NCBI GenBank assembly: GCA_025454125.1
Contig: JALOPA010000138.1
Location: forward strand, 1 to 6,165
Reading direction: 5' to 3'
Length of the DNA: 6,165 nucleotides
Origin: Thermodesulfobacteriota bacterium
GTDB taxonomy: Bacteria > Desulfobacterota > DSM-4660 > Desulfatiglandales > HGW-15
Positions 1 to 4,245 of the stretch are shown here, in pieces. How positions within the stretch are numbered: position 1 is the first letter of the stretch; each line of letters opens with the position of its first letter. The notes under the pieces were generated by a model. It did not search any database. It was given only the letters and a program-made list of their open reading frames with translations, and was not told the DNA's origin. A program made the position numbers and the translations under genes.

Positions 1-2
1 AG

Positions 3-146
3 AAAGGGTTCAGGGTGGTCTCGGAACCTGTGGACTGCATTGGATATGATCGGAGTTTCGGGCTCGGGAGAGAGTCTCCAACGCGAATCGCTTTCCTCAT
101 GACCTCCAACAAGCTGCTCATCGAACTGCTCCAGAAGGGGAAATGA
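3..146 (+). CDS. C-terminal end of an unrecognised protein (5' part outside the window)
   Basis: The frame is open from the left edge to a TGA at 144-146, giving 47 residues that end in MTSNKLLIELLQKGK. The amino-acid mix (VVSEPVDCIGYDRSFGLG, then a charged, leucine-rich amphipathic tail) looks like the folded end of a soluble protein, not random translation. There is no signal or membrane segment in the visible part. I do not recognise the family. The stop codon overlaps a possible following start as ATGA, an arrangement typical of translationally coupled operon genes. That supports this being a true gene end, although little else can be said from 47 codons. Confidence 0.5.
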   Translation, partial: KGFRVVSEPVDCIGYDRSFGLGRESPTRIAFLMTSNKLLIELLQKGK

Positions 147-373
147 CCCAAGGGATCATTGTAGGCTCGCACAACCTGAGTAGTATTGGTCCCAAAACCT
201 CGCATCGTTCTGGGTGTTTTCGCCGCTTCCTTAGCATCCAGACGGTACACGACTTGCATCTGGGGGGTGTGAGAGGTTCAGTTTCACCTCTTGCTCCTTT
301 CGCAGGGATCAGCCATGGGAACAGTCACAGGCTGTCCCATGTCAAGGAGCTTTCTTGTTACCTAATGCAGTAG
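143..373 (+). CDS. Possible truncated or spurious small ORF coupled to the preceding gene by ATGA
   Basis: The ORF begins at an ATG overlapping the preceding TGA (ATGA) and has a purine-rich AGAAGGGGAA just upstream, so the start is plausible. The 76-residue translation begins MTQGIIVGSHNLSS, which could be the start of a real operon partner. It soon turns into a Ser/Arg/His-rich sequence with no recognisable fold, and a strong inverted repeat lies inside it. The likeliest reading is that only the start survives from a gene whose body was lost, or that the ORF is a chance one. No function is assigned. Confidence 0.2.
   Translation: MTQGIIVGSHNLSSIGPKTSHRSGCFRRFLSIQTVHDLHLGGVRGSVSPLAPFAGISHGNSHRLSHVKELSCYLMQ
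314..341. repeat. Inverted repeat / hairpin
   Basis: CATGGGAACAG pairs with CTGTCCCATG across a 7-base spacer: ten base pairs with a single bulged A. No T-run follows on either strand, so it is not a standard rho-independent terminator. It could be an operator or an RNA structure in the leader upstream of the reductase remnant. Function unknown. Confidence 0.55.
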
Positions 374-387
374 GGTTCTTTCAACTT

Positions 388-440
388 CCCACAGCCTGGC
401 CGGGGGCGCAGCCAGTGATTTAAGTCGCAGCCTGTGTGGG
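388..440 (+). other. Possible branched RNA structure in a leader region
   Basis: An outer stem can form between CCCACAG (388-394) and CTGTGTGGG (432-440), with a two-base bulge. Inside it CTGGC (396-400) pairs with GCCAG (411-415) across a G/C-rich loop. The nested arrangement lies 108 bases upstream of the start of the reductase remnant, so it could be part of its 5' leader. I compared it by eye with cobalamin, glycine and molybdenum-cofactor riboswitch signatures and saw no match. It may simply be a chance fold. Confidence 0.25.
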
Positions 441-547
441 AGGGATCCAATGGGCATCGCGGAATGCAGTGCGAATATGAGGATTTGGGAACGTGAATGT
501 AGTGGAAAATATCCATCAAGAGCTGAGTGGTTTAGAAAGGAGTCGTC

Positions 548-818
548 ATGAGCGCAAGAATAAGGTCTATCTTCTTATTGGTTCTCGGTAAGGTGGGATC
601 TCTGGTTGCTACCCTCCTTCATGAAAGGCGCTTCGAAGTGACGGGAGCCGACCTTCACGATCAGGTCGGGCTTCCCTGTCCAACGGAGAAATTCGATTTC
701 AGCAAGGGCGGACGACCTTAGAGAAAGACTAAGAGGATTCGATGCGGTCGTATCCTGGCTTCCTTACCGCTTCAATGTGGAAGTCGCCTCAGCCGCCCAT
801 GAGTTGGGCATCCATACA
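548..818 (+). pseudogene. Saccharopine-dehydrogenase-like NAD(P)-binding protein, frameshifted and truncated
   Basis: The remnant starts at an ATG with GAAAGGAG 5 bases upstream. The first 57 codons contain a Rossmann beginning (LLVLGKVGSLVATLLHE, then FEVTGADLHD), typical of the saccharopine dehydrogenase NADP-binding domain, and end at TAG 719-721. The homology continues in the +1-shifted frame from about 714: DLRERLRGFDAVVSWLPYRF, then NVEVASAAHELGIH. This matches the family pattern in which a LP-Y-FN segment precedes AA-ELG-H. After His (813-815) family resemblance stops, and the sequence becomes the start of a minus-strand gene. About 90 codons survive of a family that usually exceeds 350 residues. 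The normal GxGxxG also appears one residue short (LGKVGS). Identification is by remembered family pattern. An NAD(P)-dependent amino-acid oxidoreductase role is known for the family but is no longer possible for this fragment. Confidence 0.7.
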
Positions 819-873
819 TCAGAACGATTAAAACAAAGGTCATCATGGTTTTTTTCATGGCTGTTTCCTCCTT
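816..873 (-). pseudogene. 5' end of a lost exported-protein gene (RBS and signal peptide only)
   Basis: On the minus strand a strong ribosome binding site, GAAGGAGGA (about 866-874), precedes an ATG at 858-856 that encodes MKKTMMTFVLIVLM. A Lys-Lys N-terminus followed by a hydrophobic run is the classic start of a Sec signal peptide. Beyond about codon 14 the reading frame enters the antisense of the saccharopine-dehydrogenase-like remnant (YGCPTHGRL...), so the rest of the gene is gone. A very short lipoprotein with Cys as part of a YGC lipobox is possible but less likely, because the lipobox would lie in DNA explained by the other gene. The original product cannot be named; a periplasmic binding protein would fit the context but is speculation. 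Confidence 0.45.
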
Positions 874-912
874 CGGAGAACCGATTTAAGGGACAGGGTC
901 GCGCCAGTGAAG

Positions 913-929
913 TGCACGTCTCATGCCAA
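913..929 (-). promoter_or_regulatory. Candidate sigma-54 (-24/-12) promoter for the lost exported-protein gene
   Basis: The minus strand reads TTGGCATGAGACGTGCA, with GG and GC separated by exactly 10 bases as sigma-54 promoters require. The -24 half (TTGGCA) is perfect; the -12 half (GTGCA) is weaker than the TTGCT consensus. The predicted transcript start, near 902, lies about 45 bases before the signal-peptide start codon. The motif also matches the core of two other promoters in the window. Confidence 0.4.
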
Positions 930-991
930 GGGGTCAAATCTAGAAGGACACAGGGGGCACTTCCTCTCTTCCCTTTTGAATCGCGTGGTTA

Positions 992-1003
992 CGCAAGCTT
1001 GCG
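992..1003. repeat. Perfect 12-base palindrome CGCAAGCTTGCG
   Basis: CGCAAG/CTTGCG is flanked by GTT(A) and AAC, so the symmetry extends three more pairs if one base is bulged. It lies about 95 bases upstream of the predicted start of the minus-strand sigma-54 promoter and about 205 upstream of the plus-strand one. That is a position typical of an activator site for enhancer-binding proteins. The role is inferred from position only. Confidence 0.5.
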
Positions 1004-1056
1004 AACAGCTGATGCAGCACCGAGATCTAATTTGCGCATCAAAGCTGGGAGCAAGC

Positions 1057-1070
1057 GAAATCATGATTTC
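1057..1070. repeat. Perfect 14-base palindrome GAAATCATGATTTC
   Basis: The 7+7 symmetry is exact, with further imperfect pairing outside it (GC...CGC). The centre is about 140 bases upstream of the predicted start of the acyl-CoA synthetase sigma-54 promoter, well placed for an upstream activator sequence. Its sequence differs from the 992-1003 palindrome, so the two need not bind the same protein. Confidence 0.55.
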
Positions 1071-1175
1071 CGCCAAATAAGATGAATTTTTCCTATTCAG
1101 TGAACGATGCGTATACTGATCCATTACGTGCTTTGAATTTATCAAGCGGATAGGCCGTTCGCGAGGCTACTAAAA

Positions 1176-1192
1176 ATGGCATTGATATTGCG
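1176..1192 (+). promoter_or_regulatory. Sigma-54 (-24/-12) promoter of the acyl-CoA synthetase remnant
   Basis: The plus strand reads ATGGCATTGATATTGCG. TGGCA and TTGC match the two core elements, and GG (1178-1179) and GC (1190-1191) are exactly 10 bases apart. Predicted transcription starts near 1203, giving a leader of about 100 bases that contains a stable hairpin. An overlapping sigma-70 candidate exists; I favour sigma-54 because the same core recurs at two other gene starts here. Confidence 0.6.
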
Positions 1193-1210
1193 AAATCCAA
1201 TCGTGATACT
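1182..1210 (+). promoter_or_regulatory. Alternative sigma-70 promoter overlapping the -24/-12 element
   Basis: TTGATA (1182-1187, five of six consensus bases) and GATACT (1205-1210, four of six) are separated by the ideal 17 bases. It could be used instead of, or as well as, the sigma-54 element. Confidence 0.35.
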
Positions 1211-1241
1211 TTTTAGAGGTACCCTGCCGAAATAAGCGGTA

Positions 1242-1267
1242 TCCTGGCTCAAGGGTTTGGGCCAGGA
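1242..1267 (+). other. Eleven-pair hairpin in the mRNA leader
   Basis: TCCTGGCTCAA pairs with TTGGGCCAGGA around a GGGT loop: ten Watson-Crick pairs and one G-T pair without bulges. It lies between the predicted transcription start and the ribosome binding site of the acyl-CoA synthetase. No T-run follows, so termination is unlikely. A role in mRNA stability or as a protein-binding site is possible. Confidence 0.55.
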
Positions 1268-1302
1268 GTGCACATGAATCCGGTGCCGAAAAGGAGGACC
1301 TT

Positions 1303-2278
1303 GTGTCAGCGACTATCGTCAGAACTTTGTCAGACATTGAGGAGATCGAGAAAACCCCTCTCGAACAGCGCATGGCGTTTTTCAACACCTATGACCTGTT
1401 GAGACACGGGACGTCCATCCGGCCGGAGGCCCCCGCGGTCGGCTTCGTCCCATCAGGAGATGCTTATCGGAACGCTTTGCGGATTACCTATGCGGAGTTT
1501 GCCTCCCGGGTGACGCAAACGGCGAACCTTTTTCACGATCTGGGGCTCAAACACAATGATGTGATTTCGTATCTTCTGCCAAACCCTCCAAAGACCCTTT
1601 CGATTCTGTGGGGTGCGGAGGCGGCGGCTATCGCCGGTCCCATCAACCCGCTGCTGGAGCACAAAACCATTGCGGAAATCTGCCGGGCCGCAGGTACAAA
1701 CGTATTGCTCGCCATGGGGGAGCGACCCGGCTCTGATATCTGGTCCAAAGCCATGGCCGTGCGAGATGAGCTGCCGGATCTTAAGGCCGTGATCCGGGTC
1801 ATGGGGCCCACAGAGGAAAAGGAAGGCATTTACGGATACGAGGAGTGCATGGGTCGTTACACTGGAGATCGACTGAATTCGGGCCGGGTGATCGATCAAT
1901 AGGATATGGCCTCGATCTATCACGCGGGCGGCACCACCGGCGCGCCCAAGCTGGATCTCCGGACCCATTTCAAAGAATCGAGCATGGCTCTTAACTTTAA
2001 CCTGGTCCTTGACCTGAACGCTGGAGAGACCATCCTGTGCGGTCTTCCTCTGTTCCATTGCAATGGGACCGGAGTCACCGGGTCGGTGCCTTTCACCTTG
2101 GGAGCGCAAATAGTTCTGCTCTCCCCCGGTGGTCAGCGTGGAAGAGGACAAAAGGCTCGGAAATGTTGCACACATCAGAGTGTGCCTCGGTCCCAATGTG
2201 CCCTTCGAAGGGGCGAACCAGAAGATCGGTGATCTTCTGGGGAAATACACGATTCGGTGCCGAATCGCGCTGGGCTGA
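1303..2278 (+). pseudogene. Acyl-CoA synthetase (AMP-forming), broken by an in-frame TAG and an internal deletion
   Basis: Intact members of this adenylate-forming family activate carboxylic or fatty acids to acyl-CoA through an acyl-AMP intermediate in the cytosol. The start is GTG, with AAGGAGGACC immediately upstream (AGGAGG, 5-base spacing). Codons 1-199 resemble the N-terminal region of PRK07529-like synthetases (LITYAEF-type segment, then VISYLLPN, then AGPINPLL). Codon 200 is TAG (1900-1902). Directly after it, in the same frame, comes the P-loop (YHAGGTTGAPKL, codons 206-217), then CGLPLFHCN (about codons 246-254) and QIVLLSPGG (to codon 277). At about 2129-2133 the frame changes and the sequence becomes a C-terminal tail (VVSVEEDKRLGNVAHIRV to LLGKYTIRCRI, stop 2276-2278). 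About 326 codons remain, against roughly 600-630 in intact relatives. The ATP-binding and hinge motifs and the acyl pocket between them are absent, so even stop readthrough would not give an enzyme. The substrate cannot be inferred. Confidence 0.9.
2218..2240. repeat. Ten-pair perfect inverted repeat in the pseudogene tail
   Basis: CCAGAAGATC and GATCTTCTGG flank a GGT spacer. The repeat lies inside the C-terminal remnant of the acyl-CoA synthetase (coding QKIGDLLG) and has no T-run after it. It may be a chance product of the codons, or a transcript-stabilising hairpin near the gene end. Confidence 0.5.
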
Positions 2279-2390
2279 TTGACCTTCGTGACTCAACGCG
2301 CTCAATCGGGAACGTGGCGTGCGGAATGGGAGCTGAACAGTCAGATGTGTGTCGTTTCACAAGCGCTTGCACCTCCCGCTGAGGAACTGA
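2279..2390. other. Short gap between convergent genes
   Basis: The gap contains a 10-base palindrome CAAGCGCTTG (2360-2369) but no stem followed by a T-run on either strand. No intrinsic terminator for the D-aminoacylase or the pseudogene can therefore be pointed to. No coding remnant is recognised. Confidence 0.4.
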
Positions 2391-4016
2391 TCACCCATTG
2401 GATCGGCCTGCCGGGGGATGCCTCAAGACACTCCCCCTTGCGGTGCCCGTCACCCGGCCCTCCTCCACGGCCAAGCGCCCGCCCACTAGTACATAGGGGA
2501 TCCCCTCAGGGGCCTGATCAGGCTCGATAAAGGTCGCCGTGTCCCTGATGGTCTCCGGGTCAAACAGCACTAGGTCTGCATCCAATCCTATCTTCAGCCT
2601 TCCCTTGGCCTGTAGTCCATAGATGGACGCCGGCAAAGAGGTCATCTTTCGAACCGCCTCCTCAAGGGTCAGAACGCCATCCTGGCGCACATACTTGGAC
2701 AGGACTCGGGGGAAGGTTCCGAAAAACCTTGGGTGCACGTGGCTGGGGCCGAAGGCCGGCAGGCCGTCGGACCCTACCATCGAATGTGGATCCGCGAGGA
2801 TGCGGGCAACGTCCTCCTCTGCCATCCAGAAAAAGGTGGCTTGGACCGCGCGGCCCTCCTCGGCCAGCAGGTCCAGGAGGATGTCCAGCGGATCTCGGCC
2901 CAGGGCCTCGCCCAATTGGGCCGCGGAGCGGCCTGCGAATTCGGGGTGTCTCTGGGAGGCCGACACGAGGATGCCCTCGAACCCCACCTCGCTGAGGACA
3001 TCCTCGCCATTGCCCCCTGCGGCGATTCTCCGCTTCAGTCGGTCCCGAAACTCCGGGTCTCCGACGAGGGTCTTGAAATGGGCGTGATCCAAAGGCGTCA
3101 TGTCAGGTGGCACGATCACAGCCAGGTACGTGGACGAGGCCGTGTACGGATAGACGTCCAGGGCCACAGTCTGCCCGGCGGCCCGCGCCTTCTGGATCCG
3201 AGCCAGCGTCTCGACGCTCCTACCCCAGTTGGATCGGCCCGCCGTCTTGTGGTGGGAAAGGACCACAGGCAGTCGGCCTTCCCGGCCGATCTCGATGGCT
3301 TCTGCCAGGGCCTCCATGACCCGGCCGGACTCGTTGCGCATGTGGGTCAGGTAGATCCCGCCATAGGCCGCAGCTGTTTGGCCCAGGGCGATGAGTTCAG
3401 CGGTTTTGGCACAGCTCCCAGGGGGATAGACAAGTCCTGAGCTCAGGCCAAAGGCCCCCTCCTGCAGGGCCCCGGCCAGAAGTCGTTTCATGACGGAGAG
3501 CTCGTCAGGCAATGGATCCCGTTGGGCCATCCCCATGGCGGCCATCCGCAGGGTGTTGTGGCCAACTAGGGGCACGACGTTGATGCCCGGCTCGAGCGCG
3601 TTCAAATGCGCCAGAAACCCTGAGAAACTACCGTCGCCCCACTGACCGGAAGGCAGTTGAGCGGCTCCCATAAAGCGAAGGGCGTCCTGCAGGAGGGGCA
3701 AACGCTCCTGGGTCCAGGGGGCGGCCGAAAACCCGCAGTGGCCTATGGAGGTCGTAGTCACGCCTTGCCGGACCTTGGCAGGGGCCTTGGGGTGCACCAG
3801 CAGGTAGAAGTCGTCGTGGCTGTGGGTGTCGATGAATCCCGGGCAGACCACGAGCCCGTGAGCGTGGATCACTTTCCGGGCAGCCGCCTCATCGATACGG
3901 CTGGCGATGAGATCGATCTTGCCGTGCCGAATCCCCACATCCGCGGCAAAGGCCGGCCTTCCGGTTCCGTCGATGACCTGTCCGTCCTCGATCACGACGT
4001 CAAAGCGCTTATCCAT
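2391..4016 (-). CDS. N-acyl-D-amino-acid deacylase (D-aminoacylase), amidohydrolase superfamily
   Basis: The enzyme hydrolyses N-acyl-D-amino acids to D-amino acid plus carboxylate; some relatives act on N-terminal D-residues of peptides. I chose the ATG at 4016-4014 (541 residues) because AGGTGA lies 5 bases upstream; a GTG three codons earlier (4025) overlaps that site. In order it shows an N-terminal beta-sandwich strand set; GFIDTHSHDD with the metal-binding His-x-His (65-67); IGHCGFS with the zinc-ligand Cys (94); GLSSGLVYPPG (190-200); LTHMRNES with His 225; VLSHHK with His 255/256; DVYPYTASST (287-296); GSDGLP with the catalytic Asp 417; and a C-terminal LDADLVLFDP strand. These correspond to the Cys, three His and Asp known in the Alcaligenes D-aminoacylase. 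There is no signal peptide, so it acts in the cytosol. All key residues are present and the frame is intact. It lies downstream of a solute-binding protein on the same strand. The exact substrate (D-aminoacylase, D-glutamate deacylase or D-dipeptidase type) cannot be fixed. Confidence 0.93.
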   Translation of the reverse strand: MDKRFDVVIEDGQVIDGTGRPAFAADVGIRHGKIDLIASRIDEAAARKVIHAHGLVVCPGFIDTHSHDDFYLLVHPKAPAKVRQGVTTTSIGHCGFSAAPWTQERLPLLQDALRFMGAAQLPSGQWGDGSFSGFLAHLNALEPGINVVPLVGHNTLRMAAMGMAQRDPLPDELSVMKRLLAGALQEGAFGLSSGLVYPPGSCAKTAELIALGQTAAAYGGIYLTHMRNESGRVMEALAEAIEIGREGRLPVVLSHHKTAGRSNWGRSVETLARIQKARAAGQTVALDVYPYTASSTYLAVIVPPDMTPLDHAHFKTLVGDPEFRDRLKRRIAAGGNGEDVLSEVGFEGILVSASQRHPEFAGRSAAQLGEALGRDPLDILLDLLAEEGRAVQATFFWMAEEDVARILADPHSMVGSDGLPAFGPSHVHPRFFGTFPRVLSKYVRQDGVLTLEEAVRKMTSLPASIYGLQAKGRLKIGLDADLVLFDPETIRDTATFIEPDQAPEGIPYVLVGGRLAVEEGRVTGTARGSVLRHPPAGRSNG

Positions 4017-4245
4017 GATCTTCACCTAGGCCGTTGAACTTGAGCATGAGCAGCCTCAGAGAGCAAAAGACCGAGAGCATCGGCTTCGGCCCTGCTCCCT
4101 CCGATCTCTCCCCGTCGATCGCAGAGGATCTCGACTCCCCCTCGGTCCTGTGGCCCATCACATGGTGGAGAACCCCCCGGTGCGCCCACCCTCGCTTGTC
4201 TGGGTCAATGCGGCTCCGAAACGGGGCACTCGGTATCCCCCGCTC
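4017..4245. other. Gap between binding protein and D-aminoacylase genes
   Basis: The 229-base gap is long for two genes of one operon. On the minus strand it has only a weak four-pair stem (CCGA/TCGG, near 4069-4081) followed by TCTTTT, so termination between the genes is not convincing. I see no good sigma-70 or -24/-12 promoter for the downstream gene, which favours a shared transcript. The frame of the upstream gene stays open past its stop to the D-aminoacylase start, but that translation looks like ordinary GC-rich noise. Confidence 0.4.

Larger units (their letters stand above)
147..547. other. About 400 bases without a convincing gene
   Basis: Apart from the doubtful small ORF at the left, no frame shows a recognisable protein. 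I found no tRNA or rRNA signature and no intrinsic terminator (no stem followed by a T-run). The stretch holds at least three inverted repeats: AGAGGT/ACCTCT around 268-290, a longer one at 314-341, and a two-level arrangement at 388-440. It ends in the ribosome binding site (GAAAGGAG, about 536-542) of the saccharopine-dehydrogenase-like remnant. It is probably the leader or promoter region of that gene plus remains of a lost operon gene. Confidence 0.5.
859..1302. other. Divergent regulatory region between two broken genes
   Basis: These 444 bases lie between the minus-strand signal-peptide remnant and the plus-strand acyl-CoA synthetase remnant. No frame shows recognisable protein. They contain an outward -24/-12 promoter candidate at each side, two perfect palindromes between them, and a stable hairpin in the leader of the acyl-CoA synthetase. 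The order promoter, palindromes, promoter is that expected of a shared control region for two divergent genes. Confidence 0.55.

Noticed and set aside
451..468. Possible fourth -24/-12 promoter upstream of the reductase remnant (GGGCAT...ATGC)
   Set aside because: The GG and GC are 11 bases apart instead of 10, which sigma-54 tolerates poorly. It could be a decayed site but was not counted.
1..1300. Search for tRNA, rRNA, CRISPR arrays, insertion sequences or attachment sites
   Set aside because: No cloverleaf with a T-loop signature, no spaced direct repeats, and no transposase fragment or matching terminal inverted repeats were seen at either deletion join.
1453..2250. Open minus-strand frame of 265 codons
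   Set aside because: It is antisense to the acyl-CoA synthetase remnant, runs across its deletion join, and has no recognisable motif.
2733..3440. Open plus-strand frame of 235 codons
   Set aside because: It is a mirror frame of the intact D-aminoacylase without a ribosome binding site or protein-like composition.
4069..4085. Weak stem followed by TCTTTT on the minus strand between the two intact genes
   Set aside because: The stem has only four or five pairs and the T-run is interrupted, so it is not credible as a terminator.
4017..4245. Continuation of the binding protein frame past its stop by 78 codons
   Set aside because: The protein already has normal length and a typical end. The extension has no recognisable sequence, and long open frames arise easily at this GC content.
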